20,813 nucleotides of DNA from assembly GCA_023091735.1 (NCBI GenBank), contig JALKBU010000912.1:1-20813 (forward strand). Reading direction: 5' to 3'. Shown here piece by piece: positions 1-9,660 of this stretch (its first letter is position 1; each line of letters begins with the position of its first letter). The translations under genes and the position numbers were made by a program. The notes under the pieces are model-generated. The model did not search any database and was not told the origin of the DNA. It saw only the letters and a program-made list of their open reading frames with translations. This DNA is from Trichomonas tenax (taxonomy: Eukaryota; Parabasalia; Trichomonadida; Trichomonadidae).

Positions 1-66
1 ACTTTTTAATCTAAGTACGATATAACGGTGGATGTTATTCTTCATATATCTGAAGAAAAAAGATAA

Positions 67-204
67 ATGGAAGCAAGAAATGGCTTCAATGATGGGAATA
101 TCAAAGCCCTTCTGGGAAGAAAGGACGGATCATCTCCCTATGGAGTAGGTCCACGGTGTTGGCACGTAGACGACAAGGGATTTTCCCGATTTAGAGGCAT
201 TTAA
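67..204 (+). pseudogene. short reading frame, possible broken gene remnant
   Basis: A 45-codon frame runs from ATG at 67 to TAA at 204. It is less A+T-rich than its flanks and has a protein-like composition in its second half (GVGPRCWHVDDKGFSRF). An in-frame TAA at 64-66 closes it upstream. The +1 frame is also open across the first half (ATG 32 to TAG 146-148), and there the residues look equally protein-like (KPFWEERTD). Two plausible half-frames side by side fit a frameshifted remnant of a larger gene better than a genuine 45-residue protein, but chance cannot be excluded. I do not recognise a family. No initiator motif precedes it. Confidence 0.25.
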
Positions 205-490
205 CATCATTTGGTTCCATGAGCATTAAAATGTAAACTATTCAAAAAGCTAATTTATGTTTTCTATACCCACAATAAAAATTAATTTTTATTGACCTTT
301 TCCATTAAAAAACATTCGATGAATTTTATTCTCAAAATTCAAGGCAAAACGATTAAAGAAATTCCTCAAAATTATTTCTTGCAGATAAGGTGATATTCTG
401 TTGTTGCCATACCGATAGAATATTATCGAACTCCTATGATTTTAAAAGCAGAAAATTGTGAACTTACATTCAAAAATTTTCAAAATCTAA

Positions 491-1456
491 ATGTGTGCTT
501 CGAGATTCAAACCAGGAACGATGTTCGGTCCATACAGAGTTGAGAGACTGATAGGACATGGAACATTTGGCCAGGTTTATCTCGTTAATGATGTTGGAAC
601 TCCTGATCATTACGCACTTAAGGTTGAAAATCCAGAATATAAGAAGGATTCATTGGCCAATGAAATAGAATTGATGAAAGAGCTCTCGGAGTCACCATAT
701 GTACCTAAATTGATTACCTCAGGACACTTATTTGGTGCCCAATATTACGTCATGGAGTTGTTGGGCTCTTCAGTATCCGCAATGAGAATGGAGTTGGACA
801 GCAAGAGATTCTCGAAATACACGACGATCTTTATTTCACTGGAAATGTTGAAATGCATCAAAAATCTTCACTCGCATGGATATGTACACAGAGACATCAA
901 ACCAGCGAACTTTATGATCAGGCCTGGTAAGAACAATCCAATATGCTTAGTTGATTTCGGTCTTTCGATGTCTTATATCGATAAGGAGACACAAAAACAC
1001 ATCCCGTTCAGAAATGACATCGGTTTCGTTGGTTCCAAGAGATACGCATCAATAAATGCACATGACAGGAACCAACTCTCACGCAGAGATGATTTAATTT
1101 CCTGGTTTTACAGCTGTGTCGAACTTTACGCAGGCAGTTTGCCATGGACGAACATAAATTCGAGCAAGTCCATGTATACTCTCAAGAAAGATACAAAAAC
1201 ATCAGACATTTGCGCACATCTACCGACAGAGTTTCAGGAAATATATAGAAGGATCAGGAACCTTCGTTTTGAGGACGATCCTCCATATGACTTCATCATC
1301 AGAAGCTTAGAAAATCTCATCAATAATTTCCCATCATCGAATACAATGTTAGATTGGGAATATTTCAGTGATGAAAGGATTGCTTTGGTGTCAGCGGTCA
1401 AACTGAACACTAATAATGAAAGTGATGAGAGTTACTATGTGCTTTGCAGGATATAA
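491..1456 (+). CDS. CK1-family (TTBK/CK1-like) protein kinase
   Basis: A 321-residue Ser/Thr kinase in which the catalytic domain fills nearly the whole protein (about residues 12-290). Seen directly: glycine-rich loop GHGTFG at 22-27; catalytic lysine K44 in YALKVE; HRDIKPAN at 133-140 with catalytic D135 and N140; and the DFG triad at 155-157. The segment SKRYASINAH with RRDDL at 182-202 is the CK1-superfamily hallmark that replaces the APE motif of other kinases; canonical members read TARYASINTH. This family is greatly expanded in trichomonads and acts on acidic or primed serines; the substrate here is unknown. All catalytic residues are present, so activity is expected. The short tail after about 290 has no recognisable domain. 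ATG 491 is the first Met of the frame. No clear TCA(C/T)(T/A) initiator lies just upstream; the nearest TCA triplets are followed by A. Confidence 0.93.
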   Translation: MCASRFKPGTMFGPYRVERLIGHGTFGQVYLVNDVGTPDHYALKVENPEYKKDSLANEIELMKELSESPYVPKLITSGHLFGAQYYVMELLGSSVSAMRMELDSKRFSKYTTIFISLEMLKCIKNLHSHGYVHRDIKPANFMIRPGKNNPICLVDFGLSMSYIDKETQKHIPFRNDIGFVGSKRYASINAHDRNQLSRRDDLISWFYSCVELYAGSLPWTNINSSKSMYTLKKDTKTSDICAHLPTEFQEIYRRIRNLRFEDDPPYDFIIRSLENLINNFPSSNTMLDWEYFSDERIALVSAVKLNTNNESDESYYVLCRI

Positions 1457-1545
1457 TTTTTGACTTTTTTGTTTTTTGTTTGTAAATTTGATGTATTTTT
1501 TTCATTATCCTCCTTTTTATTTTATTTACATTTCAAATATATTAT

Positions 1546-1590
1546 TTACGTGTCAATATATTACATACGTGTCAAATACTTACATGTCAA
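1546..1590 (+). repeat. three spaced copies of TAC(A/G)TGTCAA
   Basis: TTACGTGTCAA (1546-1556), TACGTGTCAA (1566-1575) and TTACATGTCAA (1580-1590) lie within 45 bases. A further ACATGTCAA lies at 2103-2111. The 10-mer TTACATGTCA recurs exactly at 10671, 13387 and 14717. The copies are short and separated by unrelated sequence, which looks more like protein-binding sites than a tandem duplication. Function is inferred only. Confidence 0.45.
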
Positions 1591-2117
1591 AAATCCTATT
1601 GACAAATCAAAGTCGAATATTTTCATATTTTAAATATCTTAAGTCGTTTCACTACGTCCAGTTATGAATTTTCCTTCTGAACTCAGTATATAAGCCAATT
1701 GGCTTACTCAGATGTATATTTATTCAGTTACTAAATGATATTATATTTGGTTATTGAGAATAATAATGTTTGAATTTTCAGAAAATAATTTTGTCAAATA
1801 TCTGATTTACATGACAAAAACGAATTTGCATTTTACTTTACTTTTCATTTAGCGATGTCAGACTTTAAAAGTGACTCCAAATATCGACTTTCTTCTTACA
1901 CTCACATAACAGAGAAAGCAGATTGCCTTAACGTTTTATACCCCTACACACTCCTCCCAACTAGGGTTCTATATCATTATCATTATCAAGATATTATCCT
2001 GACTATCATCAAAAGATAAATGAAGAGTGTTTTGATGCATTGCACCAATAAAACAAACTTTTCACTGATATCGTTTTCATAATTATTTAATCTTATATGA
2101 CAACATGTCAATAAACG

Positions 2118-2136
2118 CACAGAGGCAGTCTCTGTG
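2118..2136. repeat. short perfect hairpin
   Basis: CACAGAG (2118-2124) and CTCTGTG (2130-2136) are perfect inverted arms around the loop GCAGT. Seven paired bases with four G/C pairs stand out in this A+T-rich spacer. It lies about 190 bases before the Ubl start, so it is outside that mRNA if the initiator at 2311 is used. Role unknown. Confidence 0.35.
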
Positions 2137-2310
2137 TTTAGGAATGTCAATGTTTTTGGAGATATTTAAAAATTGATTAATTAGTTTCATCAATATATAT
2201 AGAACTAATCGCCATTGTTTTCACTTCAAAATATACATTAGACAGTTTTGACTTCCCGACAAAAAGTGACTTTCTCTTTTTGACTACAATAGTTCACTAT
2301 TATTTTTGAT

Positions 2311-2316
2311 TCATTA
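2311..2316 (+). promoter_or_regulatory. initiator (Inr) of the Ubl gene
   Basis: TCATTA matches the trichomonad initiator TCA(+1)(C/T)(T/A). It places transcription start at A2313, 11 bases before ATG 2324. This also decides the start codon, since the frame is open further upstream only through a TTG at 2306. Confidence 0.7.
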
Positions 2317-2323
2317 TCTTTCT

Positions 2324-2863
2324 ATGCTAGTGTCCGCGAACAAGTTGAGCCAGTATGATACATCAATGAAGATCGTTTTATTTCTGTGCGCAAGGAATAA
2401 TGGAACTAAGACTGTTGTTGTAACAAAGGATTCAACAATTTCAATTCTGGATCTTTTGTTCAAAAACAAATTTGAGAACCCAATTTATATTCACAACGGT
2501 ATAGTTCTCAACAAGAAACTTAAGTTTAACATGTTTCCCAACATTCAAAGTGAATCAAATATATTTGTAACAAAAGATACCAATGAATACTTTTCTTTCC
2601 ATTCCAACATTGATTACATCTTCAAGGTGGAAAAATCTCGTGAATCACATACAAACATAAGTTTTAATGCTTTAATGACAGCTGATAATATCTTTATACA
2701 GGTAATGTTCCGTTTAAACAACCTCAAACTTACCAGATATGAGAACAAAGGCAAGAATAAGTGTATTTTACTGAAAGAGATAATTACTAAAGATAAAACG
2801 CCACCTTTAGTAGTTCCAGATAAAAGCAGTATATCAAATGATGCGTTGCCTAAATTCTGGTGA
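2324..2863 (+). CDS. small protein with ubiquitin-like N-terminal fold
   Basis: A 179-residue protein from ATG 2324 to TGA 2863. About residues 15-80 have the alternating strand pattern and the hydrophobic-then-glycine turn of a ubiquitin-like beta-grasp: MKIVLFLCAR, then TTVVV-type strands, then IYIHNGIVLNKKLKF, which parallels the ubiquitin segment before and after its beta3 turn, then NIFV. The remaining 100 residues have no domain I recognise. There is no C-terminal Gly-Gly, so it is not a conjugatable modifier; an adaptor or a proteasome-delivery type of role is possible but unproven. The start is supported by the initiator at 2311-2316. It converges on the HECT ligase gene, with 123 bases between the stop codons. 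The fold call rests on pattern resemblance only. Confidence 0.6.
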   Translation: MLVSANKLSQYDTSMKIVLFLCARNNGTKTVVVTKDSTISILDLLFKNKFENPIYIHNGIVLNKKLKFNMFPNIQSESNIFVTKDTNEYFSFHSNIDYIFKVEKSRESHTNISFNALMTADNIFIQVMFRLNNLKLTRYENKGKNKCILLKEIITKDKTPPLVVPDKSSISNDALPKFW

Positions 2864-2986
2864 AACAATTTGATTATTTATTAAAATTTATTATTTTTCA
2901 ATCATTTTCTGACTTTTAAAATGTTCTTATTCATGTTACATGAAATGATAGATAATATTTTATTAATAAACAACAATATATATAAA

Positions 2987-5900
2987 TTACGAGAAAGAGA
3001 AAACGTTTCTTCCTTCAGAGATAGCAATCAGTATTTTCTCTTTCATAACATCCTTCGACTTGTATGCAGGTATCTTAAAGTAATTCGTGCACGTCATCAC
3101 ACTCGGAAGATGTCCTTCTCCGTCATCTTTCCGAGCAACAGTGAGTTTCGGTCTGAGCATTGATAAACCTCCAACAGGGAGACGAGGACTTCCTGTGACG
3201 AAATTGATGAAGTTCATCTTTTGTGTGTCATCAAATTCGGTGAGAATCTCAAATAACATTTTGATCTCGTTCGATGATTCGTTGTAACCGTGCTCGAGAT
3301 TGACATTTGCAAAGAGATATTCTGTTGTCCAATCGACTTTGTTGCCGCAGAGAACTTGGTACATCTCAGCTGGTGAGAAAATTGACATGCAATCGATAGG
3401 AATGATTTGAGAGAAACCTGTCTTAAAAGCAGAAATGATTTTCTTCATTCTTGGGCCAACAGAGAATTCGTTGATCAACTGAATGTATTCGTAAACATTA
3501 CTGTCGGTAACTTCGATGTCAGCGCCTCCTTTCTTCAATTCCAAATCTGGAAGTCCAGGATATGTGAAATCCAGTCCAGTAAGACCAGCTTTGTCCTCTA
3601 ATGATCGCGCAAATGCTTCATCAACATCAGCCAGCGTGATTTTTTCTCTTTTGACCATCCTGAAGAATGCTTCGCTAAGAGGGACATCAATGAGGCATCC
3701 AGCGGCGACTGCTCTCGCACACAATATTCCGAACAGTCTCATCTCGATTACTGGAGCTGCAGGGGATGGGAAAAGCCCTTGTTTCGAGAAAGCGAATTCT
3801 CCTTCGCTTTCAGAAGTTCTCCACAATTTTCTAGAATTCTTGCAAAATTCTCTTGAAAGAAGAGTGTAGAATTCCTGCGTTGGTCCTGTTCCGAATCCCA
3901 TTTCACCAACAAAGTCAATATCAATGCGGAGCGTTGGAGGAAGATTTGCGAGAACTTTGTGGCCATCATCGAAAATCGATTTTCTTGATGCATGAACTTT
4001 CATCTTGAAAATCTTTGCTTTCTGCCTATCATCAGCAACTTTCGTTAATCTCGTTTCCACAGTGTGAAGAACTGTCGGCATATCAAGCGACGCGATTTGG
4101 AAGCATACGAAACGGCTTTCCAAGTTGAACAAATACGGATAATGATAAAAAAGAGAAACAGCATCGGAATACAGTCCACTTGATAAACTTGGTGTCGCTA
4201 ATTTCATCATGAGAGCATTTGATAATTGATTGGAAACACAATCAACAGCTGGAGCGACAGTATGAATTGCTGCCAAAAGATTAATCGGAACTTCAAAGTT
4301 TTGTGGCATTCTTTGACGGAATCTTCTCGCTGGACGTGCACAATCGCCGACTTGAAGCACAAACTTAGGTTTGTTATCAAGTAATGCATCAATGTCATCA
4401 TAGGCTGTTGTTAAAACGTGCCAGAAAGGCTCTAAAGCAGGATAAAGCTTTCCATCAAGCGAAAAAGTGAATTTCTTGTAACCTAACAAACCAAAGCTTC
4501 TCGCCAAATATCCGAATGTTGAGCAGCTCTTAATCGACTGGTCTTGGAAGTAAATCAAGCCACTGAGTTCACTCCTCTTCATTGCTCTCTTCAATGTCTG
4601 TTCGTTAACTTGCGTTGGATTGATTTTTTGATTAACCCAAGCTTCGATCGCAACTAAATCTGCTGTGAGGTCCACGTTGATGTCGTTGAAGACGTGCTCA
4701 CCATAAACAATGTCTATTGGATAAACACAGTCTCTGAACGTATCAAAGTCTTCACCAATCGGATCGAATTCATCTGGAAGTTGATAAAATGTCAAGGCAA
4801 TTTTCGTCTGATCTGTTAAAAGTTGTAATGCGCTAACAATGTTGTCTGGAAGTGTTCTCGGTAAAAATGTTGAGCGGAGGAATTTCGTGATCAAAGGAGA
4901 GAACTTCAACAGCTCAAATGGAGGAAGATTTTGATTTGCGATATTAACAATGTCATCAATCCTTTTTATTGTGATATCGACTGTTTTCGTCTCTGTATCG
5001 ACTCCTGCACGCTTACGAAGCTTGAATAATGTCTTTTCCACCCATTTCCTTTGATTCGGCGGCACCTGCTTTGGATTTATATGATTCAAGAATCCATTAC
5101 TTGCGAATGGCGACAAGTCTTTAATATAAACGAGCGTTGCGAGAATGTGAGGAATGATGTTTGCATTTTGTGATACTCCGAGCATTACAGTGACGAACTC
5201 TGTATCAAATGTTGGTTGAGACAAAGAGGAAGCTGCTGCGAGAGCCAAAAATACTTTGTCTTCAGATCCGAGTCTTTCTTTGATTAATTTTATCAAAAAC
5301 GGCTGCAAATTAACAGCAAAATCATTTGTATTCGTTTCGATCTGCTTTTCGTATGGATAAATGAACTTAGGAAGCGGTGGGTTTGGCGGAGAAATCAATT
5401 TTAATATTGGATCAATTATTGATGAAACAATATCATTACGTTTTGATAAAGTGTTTTGATTGAAGCAGACTCCATTGAAAAAGTCTGGATTCTCTAAATA
5501 CATATTATAAGATTTGTTTGTATCAATAATTAAATTAACGGCTTTGATTAATGTAACAATCAAATTTTCGTCATTTACCTTAGGGAGAGCTTTGAGGAGA
5601 TTCGAAGCAACTTCTAAAGGCACTTTTTGAGGTTCTGATGTTCGAAGAATTAAAAAGAAAGATTGTGTAGCGAGAGAAGACGTCTTATCGTCGGCATCGA
5701 GCATTATGCTCGACACTATTACCAGAGAATTAGCGAAAGAAGCGTTTAAATAAATACTGGCCACATTAATTAACGCTTGTAGAGAAATTCTTTTAGTGGC
5801 AGTGCAGAGAACATCGAAAGATGATGTGAAACATTCGATTCCGATCTTTTGGCCAATTAATTCCGGATTTAATTTTGATAGAGAGAATAAAATTTGAATG

Positions 5901-6241
5901 CACGTATCGGTAAGATCATTCGAATCCTTGTTGAGTATACTGGTGTTAATTACGCCGATTATATTCGAAAGTATGAAAAATTTTGATGATAAAGGTAAAG
6001 ATTCGATGATGTTATGAACGCACAAAGCCGCCAACTCTTTGTGCTTTATTGTATATTTCGATCTTATGACATTCACAAGCAGAGCACACAACTCTTGGAT
6101 GTTATAATTTTGTAATTCAATTCCTCCGCCGAAAATCAGGAAGTTGGACAGCATCTCCAAACTCTCCATGACATCGTTCGTGTTTCCGCGAAGACGTTTT
6201 ATTATTGCTGAATAATCATTGGCGTTAAATGAAAGAGACAT
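2987..6241 (-). CDS. HECT E3 ubiquitin ligase, TRIP12/Ufd4/UPL3 type
   Basis: A 1084-residue ligase that accepts ubiquitin from an E2 as a thioester on its own cysteine and passes it to a substrate lysine. The HECT domain fills about residues 740-1084. It has GEMGFGTGPTQEFYTLLSRE near 779-798, closer to the TRIP12/Ufd4/UPL3 branch (GTGLGPTxEFY) than to the NEDD4 branch, then GLFPSPA, and the catalytic motif LPSVMTCTNYF with Cys1051. The domain ends near the chain terminus, as required. The N-terminal 600 residues are helix-rich with armadillo-like character, as in this branch. It is much shorter than animal TRIP12, and I see no WWE domain. All key catalytic features are intact. ATG 6241 is supported by an initiator 9 bases upstream. 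Confidence 0.93.
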   Translation of the reverse strand: MSLSFNANDYSAIIKRLRGNTNDVMESLEMLSNFLIFGGGIELQNYNIQELCALLVNVIRSKYTIKHKELAALCVHNIIESLPLSSKFFILSNIIGVINTSILNKDSNDLTDTCIQILFSLSKLNPELIGQKIGIECFTSSFDVLCTATKRISLQALINVASIYLNASFANSLVIVSSIMLDADDKTSSLATQSFFLILRTSEPQKVPLEVASNLLKALPKVNDENLIVTLIKAVNLIIDTNKSYNMYLENPDFFNGVCFNQNTLSKRNDIVSSIIDPILKLISPPNPPLPKFIYPYEKQIETNTNDFAVNLQPFLIKLIKERLGSEDKVFLALAAASSLSQPTFDTEFVTVMLGVSQNANIIPHILATLVYIKDLSPFASNGFLNHINPKQVPPNQRKWVEKTLFKLRKRAGVDTETKTVDITIKRIDDIVNIANQNLPPFELLKFSPLITKFLRSTFLPRTLPDNIVSALQLLTDQTKIALTFYQLPDEFDPIGEDFDTFRDCVYPIDIVYGEHVFNDINVDLTADLVAIEAWVNQKINPTQVNEQTLKRAMKRSELSGLIYFQDQSIKSCSTFGYLARSFGLLGYKKFTFSLDGKLYPALEPFWHVLTTAYDDIDALLDNKPKFVLQVGDCARPARRFRQRMPQNFEVPINLLAAIHTVAPAVDCVSNQLSNALMMKLATPSLSSGLYSDAVSLFYHYPYLFNLESRFVCFQIASLDMPTVLHTVETRLTKVADDRQKAKIFKMKVHASRKSIFDDGHKVLANLPPTLRIDIDFVGEMGFGTGPTQEFYTLLSREFCKNSRKLWRTSESEGEFAFSKQGLFPSPAAPVIEMRLFGILCARAVAAGCLIDVPLSEAFFRMVKREKITLADVDEAFARSLEDKAGLTGLDFTYPGLPDLELKKGGADIEVTDSNVYEYIQLINEFSVGPRMKKIISAFKTGFSQIIPIDCMSIFSPAEMYQVLCGNKVDWTTEYLFANVNLEHGYNESSNEIKMLFEILTEFDDTQKMNFINFVTGSPRLPVGGLSMLRPKLTVARKDDGEGHLPSVMTCTNYFKIPAYKSKDVMKEKILIAISEGRNVFSFS

Positions 6242-6246
6242 TTTAA

Positions 6247-6252
6247 AAATGA
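6247..6252 (-). promoter_or_regulatory. initiator (Inr) of the HECT ligase gene
   Basis: On the minus strand TCATTT precedes the ATG at 6241. The expected +1 A is at 6250, giving a 9-base 5' leader, typical for trichomonad genes. AAAAAGTG lies a further 20 or so bases upstream. Confidence 0.7.
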
Positions 6253-8540
6253 TTTTGGAAAAATTTTGGCACTTTTTAAAAATTATTTCAAGACTTTGTG
6301 CTCAATTTTTATTATTGGTCCATTATTGCCATCGAAAATTATGAAATTTTTTCACAGGCATTACTCGAAAATCTGTGATATTGTTTTTAATCAATTGGCA
6401 AAAATGGAAATATGCAGAACAAGCTTTGACTGGAAAAACAGATACATATGACTATAGGGAAGGGTTTAAAGATGTTTTCATTTATAATTTTGAAAATTAT
6501 CAAAATCATCAACAATTGGAGATTGTCTGCCAATATTTTTGGTATATCACAAATTTGATAGGTACGCTACATGGTTCTATGAATGCAATTGAAATATAAA
6601 AGTATATTCATCCATTGAATGCAGAAGTTTTTACAAGTTAAGAGAAAGCAGACAATGTAGTTCATTGTTGTTTCCATCTAGCAGTAGAATACAATGTGTC
6701 ATATATAGTGTTCACTCATAGATAGAAAATAACTATATAAAACAAGAAAAACACATAACATGCATACAATAGCCAACTATTGTTGTATCAAATTATCATG
6801 CAATTGGTTAAAAACAAATTACCAATTTTGAAATACAAATTACATCTCTTCTTTTGAATTCGTACGCAACACATTTTACATCATTGATACAACTTACATA
6901 TGACAGTAGCGATGTTACAAAATGTTACATTTTTCATTATTGAAGACCGGTATCAAAAATAACATCTTTGAAAGTCGCAATATTTGCTCTTCATTAGAAC
7001 TGAATTTTACTGTCTGAGGCCAAAGGACATTGGTAGATTAAGGAGAAATTACACATCTTTTAGTCAATTTCTTTAGTTTCATTTTGAATGAGATTTGACT
7101 CACGCATTTAAAGGAATGTCATATGGCTATTAATAACTCTTCGGGGATTTCAATCCCAAGTTCAGGTTAAGTTCTTTGGTGCAAAAGTTAATAATAATCT
7201 TATCATATTCAATGTTTAATTTAGAATATGCCAGTAGATCAGATTTATATACCTAATTTATACTTGTGTGCTCAATAAATTTGTTATATCAAACATTCAG
7301 AAAAATTAAATGAGCAATGAATACTTGTACAGTATGAACATAAAAACATATTTTGGGTTTTGTCTTTTAGCAATGTAAATAAGGAAAAACAGACTATATT
7401 ATTTAAGTTCATAAATATTTTGGCTTTTCATTGAAGAGCTTGTAAATATACAATCAAAAGTCCTTAGTAAGCAATCACTCAGAGTTAAAAATAAAACAAA
7501 AAAGTACATTTTGATGGCAACATATGAACACAGCGAATTGAGCATAAAGATGCTATCGAAATCACTTTCTTTGTTGTATTGAAGTAAATAGTCAAAGAAC
7601 ATTCATATTTTGTTGTCATCTGTTTAAAATCATTCGAGGAAATAGTCATTTCGTAAAATAATTGAACAAACGGATCTAATATTGTGTGTATACCACGTTT
7701 AGCTAAAATTTTTGATAATTTAGCCATCTGTAGGGTAAAATCGAGAAAATAACTGTAAAATACAGCCGTGACCATTAATTACTTCTCTAAAATAGTCCCC
7801 TTAGAACATAGTATAAGAATTCGCTTTTAAATTCGAGATTTTCAAAGAAATTTAATTGAATTTATAAAAATTAGCGAAATCGAAGCGATCTTCTAATATA
7901 GGCTTCACTAAAAGCAGCTTTTAACGCTATAAAGCTCGAACAAACAATATATTACAATTGTCATTATTCGAAAACTAACACAAAAACAAATGACCAAACG
8001 GTTTTTTAGTTTGATAGATATAAACTCTGCACTATTTGAGGAGTAAAACTATAGAGTTGTCAGATAAATCAAATACGTTATTTTTATAGATTTTTTTTTC
8101 AAATAATATTCTTACAAAAAAATTCTTATAAAATGTATTTTTGTTTCTCTATCGATATGTAACATGTTTCGATTTTCTTATTTTTCTGAGCTTTCAGTTA
8201 AAATCAAAAATAACCAATTCTTCATTGGTGATATAGATAGTTAATGTTATTTCATATCTCAAATTTATAATAACGATTTTTATACGATATGTAGGATAAA
8301 TACATGATATAGAGTTAATATTTCCAGTAAAAGATGCTTTGGAGGCAATAAAATGAGCAAAATCCAATTTTATTGATGAAATATAAATATAAGACACATG
8401 TTTGATATTATTATAATAAGAAAACGAGCGAAAGAATTGAGAGCCAAGTAAAGTGATCGGGTTCTCAAATCGAGTCAATCGGAGTTATCAATTTATAAAA
8501 TTGAGAGAATTCTTGGTTTTTCGAAAGTTTGAGCATAAGT
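6253..8540. other. gene-free divergent spacer
   Basis: About 2.3 kb between the divergent HECT ligase and CobD-like genes. All frames are short and rich in Ile/Phe/Tyr/Lys, as expected of random A+T-rich DNA. Frames at 6266, 7399, 7485 and 8194 were read and not accepted. No tRNA, rRNA or transposase signature was recognised. One small inverted repeat, GGGAT-TTCA-ATCCC (7144-7157), stands out. Presumably the spacer holds the two outward promoters and little else I can identify. Confidence 0.55.
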
Positions 8541-8546
8541 TCACTT
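8541..8546 (+). promoter_or_regulatory. initiator (Inr) of the CobD-like gene
   Basis: TCACTT matches TCA(+1)(C/T)(T/A). With +1 at A8543 the 5' leader to ATG 8554 is 11 bases, and it has the pyrimidine run CTTCTTTT that often follows this element. Confidence 0.7.
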
Positions 8547-8553
8547 CTTTTAG

Positions 8554-9660
8554 ATGCTGAATGACCCGATTGTCGCCAAGTTTGCTAAACCAGCCGTCCA
8601 GTGCTTCCACGGCGGCCAGAGCTACATGAGCTGCAAGAACTTCAAGTGTGACTTCTCAGTCACAACAAACCTCTCTGGACCGCCAAAGGCCGCTGTCCAG
8701 GCCGCATTACAGGCATTCAACGAGATAGAACACTACCCAGACCAAGATTCATGGGAATGCAGATGCCACTTAGCTGAGGCAATGAAGATGCCTCCGGAGC
8801 AGATCTTGTTGGGCAATGGTGCATCTGAGTTCATTGACATGGTCCCAAGACTCTTCCAGAAGGGTCAGAAGTGGAGACCAGGTCCATGGCCTGCTCAATT
8901 CATGGAATACGAACGTGCAGCTGTCAATGCTGGTCTTGTTAAGGTTCCACACAGCAACAATGATGCTGAATTGACAATTATGATCAATCCAAACAGCCCA
9001 ACAGGTGATTACATTCCATTCGAGGAATTAAGAGCAATGATTGCCAGAGACTCAAGATCAACATTCTTAATCGATGAATCATTCATGCCATGCTTTGGCC
9101 CAGACTGGATGAACCACTCTGCCATCCGTTTGATCGAAGAATTCGGAGATCGTGTTATTGTTTGCATGTCTTGGACAAAGATTCTCGCCTGCCCACTCAT
9201 CAGACTTGGCACACTCTGCTCTACAAAGAACATCATCGATCAGATCAACAAGCACCAGATTCCGTGGTCAGTCAATGGATTCGCTCAGAACTTCATGATT
9301 GCAGCTCTCCACCAGGAGACATACTTCGAGGAGATGTGGAGAATCACTCCATACTGGAAGAGAATCATGCACGACCTCCTTGGCGAGCTTGGCGCTAAAC
9401 CAAACTTGAACTCTCCATTATGGGTTCCATACGTCTTCGTTGACTTCTACACAGAAGAAATCGCTGCCATGGCTGACAAGATCGCTTTCGAGGCTGGCTA
9501 TCCAATCAGATGGTGCAAGTCCTTCGGAACACCAACATGCTGCAGACTCGGCGTTAGAACACCACAGCACGCCCTCGGTCTCGTCACTGCTTGGAAGAAC
9601 TGCAGAGAGCTCCACGACAAGCTCAAGCAGCAGAAGAAGCTTCACTCTAAGAAGATCTAA
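8554..9660 (+). CDS. CobD/HisC-like PLP-dependent aminotransferase-fold enzyme
   Basis: A 368-residue fold-type I PLP enzyme of the threonine-phosphate decarboxylase (CobD)/histidinol-phosphate aminotransferase (HisC) group. In order: HGGQSY at 19-24; DFSVTTNLSGPP at 33-44, similar to the CobD DFSxNxNPxG segment; YPD at 61-63; LLGNGASEFI at 85-94; NPNSPTG at 145-151; FLIDESF with PLP-ring D174; SWTKILACPLIRLG with Schiff-base lysine K209; IPWSVN near 245, matching the CobD MPWSVN segment; and RLGVR with likely carboxylate-binding R335. Length matches the family. The residue before PTG is Ser rather than Asn. A lysine-rich tail (KLKQQKKLHSKK) is extra. No cobalamin or histidine genes are nearby, so the substrate is unknown. 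Codon use is biased to AAG, CCA, CTC and GTC, suggesting high expression. Resemblance to bacterial enzymes suggests old lateral transfer. Confidence 0.88.
   Translation: MLNDPIVAKFAKPAVQCFHGGQSYMSCKNFKCDFSVTTNLSGPPKAAVQAALQAFNEIEHYPDQDSWECRCHLAEAMKMPPEQILLGNGASEFIDMVPRLFQKGQKWRPGPWPAQFMEYERAAVNAGLVKVPHSNNDAELTIMINPNSPTGDYIPFEELRAMIARDSRSTFLIDESFMPCFGPDWMNHSAIRLIEEFGDRVIVCMSWTKILACPLIRLGTLCSTKNIIDQINKHQIPWSVNGFAQNFMIAALHQETYFEEMWRITPYWKRIMHDLLGELGAKPNLNSPLWVPYVFVDFYTEEIAAMADKIAFEAGYPIRWCKSFGTPTCCRLGVRTPQHALGLVTAWKNCRELHDKLKQQKKLHSKKI

Larger units (their letters stand above)
1457..2310. other. gene-free spacer between kinase and Ubl gene
   Basis: About 850 bases of A+T-rich sequence with no supportable gene. 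The longest open frames rely on non-ATG starts or have phenylalanine/tyrosine-heavy random composition. It contains the TACRTGTCAA motif cluster (1546-1590), a short hairpin (2118-2136) and two AAAAGTGAC motifs (1867-1876, 2261-2270). These probably include upstream control sequences for the gene at 2324. Confidence 0.6.

Noticed and set aside
1476..1667. 63-codon frame downstream of the kinase
   Set aside because: It begins at TTG and is almost all Phe, Tyr, Ile and Ser, as random A+T-rich DNA gives.
7141..7160. Possible tRNA or small RNA around the GGGAT-ATCCC hairpin
   Set aside because: No acceptor stem, anticodon or T-loop pattern surrounds it. No convincing tRNA was found anywhere in the window.
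7399..7775. Overlapping minus-strand frames of 67 and 96 codons
   Set aside because: Low-complexity hydrophobic composition, no family resemblance, no initiator.
8194..8478. 94-codon minus-strand frame before the CobD-like gene
   Set aside because: Ile/Tyr/Ser-rich with no motifs; it sits in the divergent promoter spacer.
9090..9398. Alternative frames inside the two aminotransferase genes (also 9440-9709, 18574-18951, 19051-19410)
   Set aside because: They are out-of-frame shadows caused by the biased codon use of the real genes, with repetitive Ser/Thr/Arg content.
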